A DNA stretch of 64,000 nt, taken from NCBI RefSeq assembly GCF_000744935.1, contig NZ_JQMW01000013.1:1-64000 (forward strand). Direction: 5' to 3'. The position numbers and the translations under genes are program-made. The notes beneath the pieces were generated by a model. That model did not search any database and was not told the DNA's origin. It was given only the letters and a program-made list of their open reading frames with translations. Shown in pieces: positions 7,948-14,985 of the stretch. Positions within the stretch are counted from its first letter, which is position 1, and each line of letters begins with the position of its first letter. Source of the DNA: Clostridium sp. KNHs214. GTDB taxonomy: Bacteria > Bacillota > Clostridia > Clostridiales > Clostridiaceae.

Positions 7948-7975
7948 CTAAATTTAATTATAGTTACCTTTTTAT
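7942..7975 (+). terminator. Terminator of the RHH gene
   Basis: 8-bp stem AGGTAACT/AGTTACCT with a 12-nt loop, then TTTTTATTT. The stem begins in the last codons of the gene. Confidence 0.75.
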
Positions 7976-8240
7976 TTAAATTTATACTTGACAAAACAAC
8001 CGCCAACGATTATTTTATAGTATACCTTTAGGTATATAATACTTAGTTGTTTATACTATAGTATTTTATATATCTCTTATTATATAAGTCTTATTAAATA
8101 TAGTCTTATTATACGTATATGGTTACTAGTATATAGCTTACCAGTATATAGTTTTATACCCCTATGGTGGTATATCCATGGTATATAAAAATACCCCATT
8201 GATGGTATGTTATTAACATGTTATCAACAAGGCAAAAAAT
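7976..8240. repeat. Non-coding region rich in short repeats
   Basis: No gene is visible in this 265-bp AT-rich stretch. It contains a plus-strand TTGACA (7988) with TATTTT 17 bp on, the palindrome TATACCTTTAGGTATA (about 8020), two AGTCTTATTA repeats, two AGTATATAG repeats 16 bp apart, and paired GGTATAT/CCATGG-type inversions. It separates the rep-par cassette from the late operon and could hold an origin, a centromere or an untranslated RNA. Confidence 0.45.
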
Positions 8241-8245
8241 AAAAA

Positions 8246-8279
8246 AGGTAGCAAACAGAGTTTTCCCCGCTTGCTGCCT
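8246..8279 (-). terminator. Late operon terminator
   Basis: 9-bp stem AGGTAGCAA/TTGCTGCCT (one G-U pair) followed on the minus strand by TTTTTTATTTTTT. Six bp past the stop of the last late gene (holin). Confidence 0.8.
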
Positions 8280-8284
8280 AAAAG

Positions 8285-8623
8285 TTAATCTCTAAATTCT
8301 GTTATACTTACTGGATCTATTTCTTTTGGAGCATTTAATTTAGAATTAGTTTGTATATTATTTATACTTGCTAATATATCGTGCATGAAGTTTGCTCCAC
8401 GACTTATTAATATACCAGTTAAAATAACACCTAGTATACTGTATTTCATTGGAATGCCCACCATAGACATAATATCTATGCCTGTACCTAAAGAAAGTAA
8501 CAAGCCAACTATAAGTGCCCCTATTCTATCTACAGATACCTTCCCTTGCTGCCATAACATCTTTAATGTTTCCCAAACTGATTCTCCTATTAATGCTAAT
8601 ACTATTAAACTTAATATACTCAT
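8285..8623 (-). CDS. Phage holin
   Basis: 112 aa from the ATG at 8623 (MSILSLIVLALIGES), 10 nt after AGGAGG; the Shine-Dalgarno overlaps the endolysin stop codon (TAGGAGG), so the two are coupled. Three hydrophobic segments (about residues 3-17, 33-50, 55-75) and a polar charged C-terminus, as in clostridial phage holins. It should form membrane lesions that release the amidase. Last gene of the late operon. Confidence 0.7.
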   Translation of the reverse strand: MSILSLIVLALIGESVWETLKMLWQQGKVSVDRIGALIVGLLLSLGTGIDIMSMVGIPMKYSILGVILTGILISRGANFMHDILASINNIQTNSKLNAPKEIDPVSITEFRD

Positions 8624-8637
8624 ATTATCCATCCCTC

Positions 8638-9531
8638 CTATTTCTTTAATAAAACTTTCCAAGTATTCTTACCTACCACACCATCTACACTTAATCCATT
8701 TGCCTTTTGTATTGCACAAACAGCGTTATAAGTGCCATTTCCAAATACACTGTCTGCTCCATAACTACCAACCGAATATCCTTTTCTTATAAGTAGTTTT
8801 TGTATTATCTTAGTTATATTACCCCTAGCTCCTTTACGAACGGTTATTAACTTATTTACAGTATTATCTCCACAATAACCATCTACTTTTAAATTTGCGT
8901 TGCATTGAACGTTTAACTGATACTGTAAGTCTTTAATTATTTGTCCTTGAATATTAATTTCCCAAGTTTTCTTTACTTTAGCTTGTGGTTTTGGTGTAGA
9001 AGGTGTACTATTAACAGTTTGTCCAGTTAAACCTTCTGCTATAGCTTTGCCTATTACATCAGCACCTAATTTTTTATATAGTGTTACATCCTCTGTTGCT
9101 TCACAGAAACAAACTTCACATATAATTGCTTTACATGCAGTTTTTCTTAATTCATATAAACCTTGTCTAACCTTTTGTCCTCTATTTTTAAATCCTAATG
9201 CACCTAATTTATTTACAACTCTTTGTGCTATATCAAAAGTATTGTATACACACACTTCTGAACCTATTGCACCATTATAACTATCATATGCGTTGTTAAA
9301 ATGTATAGATATAAATAGTTCTGCACGCCAATTATTAGCCTTGTTAACTCCATACGCCAAATCTGAACTAGAATCCATATTTCCTGGTGTGACATCTAAA
9401 ACCGAATGTCCTGCTTGCTTCAAATATTTAATTACTGCATCTTTAACCTTTCTATCCTCCGTTGTTTCATCAATTAAACCACTTGCACCTTTTGCTAAAA
9501 AATTATGTCCACCTCTTACTGCTATTTTCAT
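8638..9531 (-). CDS. Endolysin: N-acetylmuramoyl-L-alanine amidase
   Basis: 297 aa. An N-terminal Amidase_3 domain (1-170) has the zinc ligands and catalytic acid H9 (GGH), E22, H77 (SIHFN) and E139 (CEVCF). A proline/threonine linker (~171-187) leads to two peptidoglycan-binding repeats (~195-240 and 240-295, ending VDGVVGKNTWKVLLKK). It cleaves the amide bond between muramic acid and L-alanine in the host wall. Between the UviB-like holin and the second holin. Confidence 0.92.
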   Translation of the reverse strand: MKIAVRGGHNFLAKGASGLIDETTEDRKVKDAVIKYLKQAGHSVLDVTPGNMDSSSDLAYGVNKANNWRAELFISIHFNNAYDSYNGAIGSEVCVYNTFDIAQRVVNKLGALGFKNRGQKVRQGLYELRKTACKAIICEVCFCEATEDVTLYKKLGADVIGKAIAEGLTGQTVNSTPSTPKPQAKVKKTWEINIQGQIIKDLQYQLNVQCNANLKVDGYCGDNTVNKLITVRKGARGNITKIIQKLLIRKGYSVGSYGADSVFGNGTYNAVCAIQKANGLSVDGVVGKNTWKVLLKK

Positions 9532-9541
9532 ATATAATCTC

Positions 9542-9745
9542 CTACCTTTCTAATTTTTCTTCTATTTTGTCTACACTTTTTTTAACATCATCTAGGATAT
9601 TAAATTTCTGTGTTAGATCTGATATAATCTCCTGGTATTTCCCTTCCCTCTTCGAATTTTCTTTTAGCACATAAAAAAGGAGGTAAGCGAAAAAAATCGC
9701 AAACACTCCCTGGCTAGCAACCATTTTAATTATTTCATTTTCCAA
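9542..9745 (-). CDS. BhlA/UviB-type holin-like protein
   Basis: 67 aa: one N-terminal transmembrane helix (ASQGVFAIFFAYLLFYVL) followed by a charged coiled-coil tail (NSKREGKYQEIISDLTQKF). This is the architecture of the BhlA/UviB family encoded beside clostridial lysis genes. Directly upstream of the amidase. Confidence 0.8.
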   Translation of the reverse strand: MENEIIKMVASQGVFAIFFAYLLFYVLKENSKREGKYQEIISDLTQKFNILDDVKKSVDKIEEKLER

Positions 9746-9805
9746 AATGCACCTCCAAAAAATAATATAAAAAAGGACTTAATTAATGTAACTTCTTTCT
9801 CCATT

Positions 9806-10795
9806 TTAAATATGCTCTACCTTTTCTATTAACCCCTCTAATTTTTGTCTATCAATAAATATCACATTATTCTTTATTGCTTCATTGTTTTTTAATCCAT
9901 CATTAAGCTGATCTAATGCTGGTTTAGAAAATTTACCCGATATTATAACTATTAGTTTTGAAATTCCTTCAATAGTTTTCCCGTATATATCTCTAAAACT
10001 AATTTCAAACGCTTGTTTTATTTGTTCAAGAAGTTCAATTGTTTGTCGTGACCTAATATCACCTGAAACATCTCCAAATTTCACTTGTGCACTATAATAT
10101 TCCATATCATCAAATTCTGTTTTTCTAGAAAATATAATATCTCTCCCATGTTCATAAGTACCATGATTGTATCGAACATTAATAAAACCTAGTTTTCTAA
10201 GTAAGGGAATAATTATCTCTTTAGTAAGTTCCTTTTCATTCTTTACACCTCCAATATATCTTATGTTATAACCTAATGATGACCTTAAGTTATCCATTAT
10301 CTCCTCAGATATTTCTTGCGCAAAATCTAGAACATTATCTAATAAATCACTTTCAATTTCCGAATAGAAAGTGATAAAAACAGAATTCTCAATTCTTTTT
10401 ATTTCTTGAAAAAATACATCCCCTATTTCAACTTCCCTCTTTATTACCACGTCTTTAAGTCTTTTATAATAATATACTGCGTCAAAACCCATCACTTCAA
10501 CATCTTCATCTCGCCCCTCGTTAAATAGGACTTTCATTTTATTTTTTCCTACTTTAATTAAAGAGTATGCGATAATATCATCTCTAGCAAATGGTTGTGC
10601 TCCAATGACTGCACAACACATATTTAGTTTTATATTATCTGGTAAGTCCTGAACTCTTATACCTTTACCATAAACATCATGTTCTGGTATTTTAATATTT
10701 TCTTTCATTTTTGGGTACATTATCTTATTATTAATTGAAAAATCCTTTACATTACCATATTTATTAATTAAAAACTCTATTTTTTCCTTCAACAT
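9806..10795 (-). CDS. Mrr-like PD-(D/E)XK nuclease, accessory gene
   Basis: 329 aa. Residues ~185-320 look like an Mrr_cat restriction-endonuclease fold: E193, G217-R-D219 and the Q237-V-K239 motif in YYSAQVKFGDVSGD. The N-terminal ~180 residues are not recognised. It lies between tail fibre genes and the lysis cassette, a common site for cargo genes. It may be a superinfection defence nuclease; cleavage specificity cannot be read. Mrr-family enzymes often act on modified DNA, but that is family knowledge, not seen here. Confidence 0.6.
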   Translation of the reverse strand: MLKEKIEFLINKYGNVKDFSINNKIMYPKMKENIKIPEHDVYGKGIRVQDLPDNIKLNMCCAVIGAQPFARDDIIAYSLIKVGKNKMKVLFNEGRDEDVEVMGFDAVYYYKRLKDVVIKREVEIGDVFFQEIKRIENSVFITFYSEIESDLLDNVLDFAQEISEEIMDNLRSSLGYNIRYIGGVKNEKELTKEIIIPLLRKLGFINVRYNHGTYEHGRDIIFSRKTEFDDMEYYSAQVKFGDVSGDIRSRQTIELLEQIKQAFEISFRDIYGKTIEGISKLIVIISGKFSKPALDQLNDGLKNNEAIKNNVIFIDRQKLEGLIEKVEHI

Positions 10796-10922
10796 ATATC
10801 AACTCCAATATTTTTTATTATTAATATATGCTTCATAATCCTATAAATTCATGTTATAAAAAAAACATGAAAAGTTCTATTTTAAAACTAAGTCATATTA
10901 TTACAAACATTCTATTACAAAT

Positions 10923-11081
10923 TTAAATTTGTTCTATAGCTCCCATTTCCTTTAATACTTCTCCTACACACTCTCTAAGGTTCAAAAGTGCTGGTACTTG
11001 CTCATATGTATAAGTACCATTCAATATTAATGGCACCCAAACATTTTTTACTAATCCACTTTCTTTTGTTAATTTAAACAT
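10923..11081 (-). CDS. Small conserved phage protein
   Basis: 52 aa: starts MFKLTKESGLVKNVW, ends KEMGAIEQI. ATG behind GGGAGAG. It resembles short proteins found after tail fibre genes in clostridial phages; function unknown. Followed by a 127-bp gap before the Mrr-like gene. Confidence 0.6.
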   Translation of the reverse strand: MFKLTKESGLVKNVWVPLILNGTYTYEQVPALLNLRECVGEVLKEMGAIEQI

Positions 11082-11136
11082 ATTTACCACTCTCCCATAA
11101 AATCATTTAATAAATTTAAACATAAAAAATCACCCC

Positions 11137-11481
11137 TTATTGAGGTGTTGCTATCATCATTGTTAATTCAGCTATTGTCTGCTGCATGTTTTGTTTCATA
11201 TCGTCCATATCTTGTTTTAATTGCTTGTTTTCTGCCTGCATCTTTTCTATTGGACTTGGTTCTTGTGGTAGTGGTTCTATTGGTTCTGGAATAACTTCCT
11301 CGAATATTTCCTCAAAGGTTTTACCCTGGAGATTTTTTATTTTAAACTGTTTTCCTTGGCTCTGCAGCTCAAAGAACTTGTTATATATTTCATTAGATAT
11401 TGGTATATCTGTTTCTAAAATTTCATTTATAGCTTCATCTTTAAATCCGAAGTTTTCTCCGCTTCCAAATATATATTTCAT
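11137..11481 (-). CDS. Tail-associated hypothetical protein
   Basis: 114 aa. The N-terminal half is soluble and mixed; a Pro/Glu linker (PEPIEPLPQEPSPIEKM) leads into a coiled coil (~78-108, KMQAENKQLKQDMDDM). Located between fibre genes and the lysis region; probably a small tail-tip or fibre chaperone component, by context only. Confidence 0.5.
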   Translation of the reverse strand: MKYIFGSGENFGFKDEAINEILETDIPISNEIYNKFFELQSQGKQFKIKNLQGKTFEEIFEEVIPEPIEPLPQEPSPIEKMQAENKQLKQDMDDMKQNMQQTIAELTMMIATPQ

Positions 11482-11505
11482 TTTTCTACACCTCTTAATA
11501 TCCTA

Positions 11506-11907
11506 TTAATATCCTATTGCAAACCACTGATATTCTGAGTCTGCTCCGCCTGTACTTCTAAAAAGTAATTTACAACCAGTCTTGTAACCACCAGAGCCAG
11601 GTTGGCTACCACTAGGGTATGCTGTTATATTATTGCAACTTGGAATTATAAAATAAGCCCTCGATTGAAAAGCAACTGGGAAAACTACATCTCTTTCACT
11701 TACATACCCACTAGCTCCACCTACAAACCTTGCAAGACCTTGTCCAAATTGAAGAATTAATCCTCCAGGTAGTTTTCTATAACCAGTGGTTTCTAGAGAT
11801 TGAATTATATTAACAATCATGTCTTCACTAGTTTCAAAATAATGTTTCTCCCATCCTCCTGGAATTCTAATTTGAAAAGGTCTTTTTATTATTTTTGTTA
11901 CATCCAT
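11506..11907 (-). CDS. Tail fibre tip protein, gp53-C-like
   Basis: 133 aa. The Gly/Ser-rich C-terminal half ending DSEYQWFAIGY matches the C-terminal domain of gp53-like tail fibre proteins, where the WxAIGY end is typical. Follows the collagen-like tail protein by 14 bp. Likely part of the receptor-contacting tip. Confidence 0.65.
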   Translation of the reverse strand: MDVTKIIKRPFQIRIPGGWEKHYFETSEDMIVNIIQSLETTGYRKLPGGLILQFGQGLARFVGGASGYVSERDVVFPVAFQSRAYFIIPSCNNITAYPSGSQPGSGGYKTGCKLLFRSTGGADSEYQWFAIGY

Positions 11908-11921
11908 TATTTATACCTCCC

Positions 11922-13535
11922 TTATATCCATACTGTACCTTCTACTACATTAACTGGTTCCGTGGCAGAAGAAATTATTTGTGTTCCATCTTTTCCATCT
12001 TTACCAGGGGGCCCTTGTATACCCTGTTCTCCCCTAGGGCCTTGAATACCTTGCACCCCCTGTGGACCAATATCTCCCTTTAAACCTTGCGGCCCTTGTA
12101 AACCTCTTGGGCCAGTTAATCCAGTATCACCTTTAGGTCCTTGTTGCCCCCTAGAAGGTTTTCCAGTGTCCGTACTCCCTAAAAACCAATTACCATTCAC
12201 TCCTATAGTTGGTGTTATTCCGTTATCACCCTTGGGACCAGTTGCTCCTCGTAACCCTTGAGGACCAGCGTCACCTTTAATTCCTGGAATACCTTGTTCT
12301 CCTTTAGGGCCTATATCACCCCTGTCACCTTTTAAATCTGCAAAAATATATGTGCTTTCATCTTCTCTCTTAACTCCTAACTTAGTTCCATTCCAAAGAT
12401 ATTGCACACTATATCCTTGAGGGCCTCTATCTCCTGGTGTTCCAGCTTCTCCTGGAGGACCTTGTACGGATTCTTGGAGTGGAGTATCTTGTGTTTGTTT
12501 TATTTTTTCCCCAAGTGTGGGAATAGTAGTCCCAAAAGTAGGCTCAATTTTATAACTATCTTCCCATATTTCTTTTACTTCTGTAACTCTATTATGTTTT
12601 ATTAGTCCTAATTTTTTATCTAATGTAGTTACAATATCCCCAAGATTCCAATTAACCCTATAGGCTACAGGGTCTACTTCACACTCAAAACTAGCTATTT
12701 GTGGTGTTTCAGCTAGTTTTATTTTTCCTCTATCTACTAGATTTCCTCCTTCTTCTATGTCTCTAGCATCAATAAATGTTTCCCTTCTATCAAAACCGCT
12801 AAGCGTATTGTTAAGTGGTTGAATCTCTCTATCTTTACCCTCTCCTTGTCCTGCAACATATGCCATATTCTTATAACCTATGTTAGAATCTAGGTAATTT
12901 CTTTTACGGATATTGTCATAATCAACACTAAAAATTTGTGGGGGGTTAATACTTTGTTCTGTACTTAAATTCTTTCCTTCTAATACCTTAAACACAAATT
13001 TTTTAGTTCTATAATCTAAAGTTATAGTCCAACCTAAACCGCTTGTTTTAGACAGCTTAGTTAATTCTTCATCTAGATTTTTATATCTAGTTTGAAATTC
13101 TAATTTTATTCCTCTAGTTTTAGAAGGTTCTGTAATTAAATTTGGTATTTTCCTGTTAGTGTCTAATGGATCTATTGCATTGGCTTTAACTAAAGCTAAC
13201 ATTATATCTTCTACATTAGTATTAAAAGCATGGTAAGCGTAGCCAGTAGGTGGCACAGTAATCCTATTAGTAAGCCAATAACCTAAACTAAAACCCTTAA
13301 TAGTAATATCTTCTGTGTCCTCCGTGTCAACTTCTATATGTTCTATGACTCCAGCTCTATAACCATCTCTGTCGATCATTATAATATTACCTTTTTGAAT
13401 TAGTTCTTTATTAAAATCTGTAACATGGAATTCAAATTCTCCATAGGTCTCCCATTTAGAGATATAAAAAAAAGAAGTAAATTTATCCACTTCTCCAATG
13501 AAATTTATATCTCTATCAAAAATTTTTATATCCAT
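11922..13535 (-). CDS. Gp37-like tail protein with collagen-like region
   Basis: 537 aa. Residues 1-~345 match the siphovirus ReqiPepy6 Gp37-like family of tail-tip hub proteins (MDIKIFDRDINFIGEVDKF ... TTLDKKLGLIKHNRVTEVKE). From ~352 to ~520 it has long Gly-X-Y runs (GPPGEAGTPGDRGPQG and GPQGVQGIQGPRGEQG) interrupted by a ~30-residue non-repeat segment; these should form a collagen-type trimer. The end, ATEPVNVVEGTVWI, resembles the end of its neighbour. Overlaps the upstream gene by 10 bp. Confidence 0.8.
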   Translation of the reverse strand: MDIKIFDRDINFIGEVDKFTSFFYISKWETYGEFEFHVTDFNKELIQKGNIIMIDRDGYRAGVIEHIEVDTEDTEDITIKGFSLGYWLTNRITVPPTGYAYHAFNTNVEDIMLALVKANAIDPLDTNRKIPNLITEPSKTRGIKLEFQTRYKNLDEELTKLSKTSGLGWTITLDYRTKKFVFKVLEGKNLSTEQSINPPQIFSVDYDNIRKRNYLDSNIGYKNMAYVAGQGEGKDREIQPLNNTLSGFDRRETFIDARDIEEGGNLVDRGKIKLAETPQIASFECEVDPVAYRVNWNLGDIVTTLDKKLGLIKHNRVTEVKEIWEDSYKIEPTFGTTIPTLGEKIKQTQDTPLQESVQGPPGEAGTPGDRGPQGYSVQYLWNGTKLGVKREDESTYIFADLKGDRGDIGPKGEQGIPGIKGDAGPQGLRGATGPKGDNGITPTIGVNGNWFLGSTDTGKPSRGQQGPKGDTGLTGPRGLQGPQGLKGDIGPQGVQGIQGPRGEQGIQGPPGKDGKDGTQIISSATEPVNVVEGTVWI

Positions 13536-14131
13536 ATGCTACCTACCACCGCCCCTGTTGGTTCTGTATCTTGTATATAGATATTTCTCCAACCTTTGGT
13601 TTGTTGACTATTAAACCAATCATCAAACTGTTTTTGTAGACCCTTTATCATGTTATTAAATTCAGTAAGATTTTTAGGTCTTATAGCTCCGCATAAATCC
13701 TTTCTAAATCTTTCATCTATAACAACAAAATCACCGCTCTTAGGGACTTTTATTTGTGCCAAAGACAACTCCCATATAAGATTATCTCTTTGTAGTCCTG
13801 GAGCTACTGGAGAACTTCCTGGAGTACCTTGCTTAAGCTCTATAGATACTTTTCTGGTAGATAAGTTTAATCTAATAACTACTCTATCTATCCTGTCATA
13901 ATTACTGTCTCTAGCTATGCTAATAGTTTTTAAGTTATCGTTATAAAGATAAAATCCTCTTATAATAGAAAATCCTTTAGCCACTGTAACTCCAGTGCTT
14001 GCTTTACTAACATCTAAAGTCATATTGTTATTTTCTATACTTACACCGCTTTCAAAGCCATTATCAAAGTACCTAGAAAACTCCTCTTGTCCATATTCTG
14101 CATCACCATTAAAAAAGCCATAGTATTCCAA
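13526..14131 (-). CDS. Baseplate/receptor-binding-type structural protein
   Basis: 201 aa. Begins MEYYGFFNGDAEYGQEEFSR, typical of siphophage tail-tip proteins placed after Dit, with a beta-rich core (IDRVVIRLNLSTRKVSIELK) and a helical segment (~155-178). Ends DTEPTGAVVGSIWI. Between Dit and the Gp37-like gene, overlapping the latter. Confidence 0.65.
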   Translation of the reverse strand: MEYYGFFNGDAEYGQEEFSRYFDNGFESGVSIENNNMTLDVSKASTGVTVAKGFSIIRGFYLYNDNLKTISIARDSNYDRIDRVVIRLNLSTRKVSIELKQGTPGSSPVAPGLQRDNLIWELSLAQIKVPKSGDFVVIDERFRKDLCGAIRPKNLTEFNNMIKGLQKQFDDWFNSQQTKGWRNIYIQDTEPTGAVVGSIWI

Positions 14132-14142
14132 TCTAACACCTC

Positions 14143-14985
14143 CTATACTCCCAAATATCTATTTCTATACCTAATTTCTACACTCTGCGGTTCTAAGCTC
14201 TCTGTAGTATATTCCATAAGGTTGTCTCCTACTACTAAACTAAAAAAAGTGCTATCTAAGTCTATATAGTTAAATGCATTAACCCTTTTACCTTCTCTTT
14301 CAATTTCTACTTTCTTGTTACCAAACCCTGTTGTTATATAAAGAGTATCATCAGAGGTTAACTCCCGATTCACTTTAATAAATTCCCTAGTTGTATGGTT
14401 TATAACGCTAGGATTAACTGCTGGACCTTTAAATCTAACTTCCATTGGTGTTTCTACATGCCCACTATTATAAATATTTTTCTTTGTTTCTCCCTTTTGC
14501 TTAAATCTAAAAGGAAGTTTAAATTTAAACTTCCAACCACCAATCCAGGTACTTATTTCTTCACCGGTTATATAATCTTTTAAGTATGGGTCCGGACAAA
14601 CTAAATCAACCTTAAAGTTTAAAGGTGCATATAAATTATCCATAGGAGCCTTAAAACTTTCTACTTCATATAATATAAATCTTTCAATTCCACAGTAATT
14701 AGTTGTTAAAATGCCTTGTTGTTTTGGATTGAAAAATCCTATTAGTTTTTGCCTTTCAAGTTCCTTATTAAGTCCCTTATAATCAACTTCTATAAACACA
14801 TCTCTTGGTAATACTCTTTTTTTATTTATATAACCACCATCATAATTGTTATTTTGCTCTATATTTACCTCGTAGTCAGAGCTTTCCAATCCTTCGATTT
14901 TTATCAATTTATAATCACTATCTTTTTCTATATTTAAGGTTTTATTACCACTTTCAAATTTTAAATTTAAAAATTTAACATCCAA
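14143..14985 (-). CDS. Distal tail protein (Dit-like)
   Basis: 280 aa, siphovirus tail component family: N-terminal region to ~110 with the motif IEVDYKGLNKELERQKLIGF, then FKAPMDNLYAPLNFKVDLVCPDPYL and a C-terminal galectin-like half. Dit forms the hexameric ring under the tape measure exit. Overlaps the tape measure end by 11 bp, in the standard order TMP-Dit-hub. Confidence 0.8.
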   Translation of the reverse strand: MDVKFLNLKFESGNKTLNIEKDSDYKLIKIEGLESSDYEVNIEQNNNYDGGYINKKRVLPRDVFIEVDYKGLNKELERQKLIGFFNPKQQGILTTNYCGIERFILYEVESFKAPMDNLYAPLNFKVDLVCPDPYLKDYITGEEISTWIGGWKFKFKLPFRFKQKGETKKNIYNSGHVETPMEVRFKGPAVNPSVINHTTREFIKVNRELTSDDTLYITTGFGNKKVEIEREGKRVNAFNYIDLDSTFFSLVVGDNLMEYTTESLEPQSVEIRYRNRYLGV

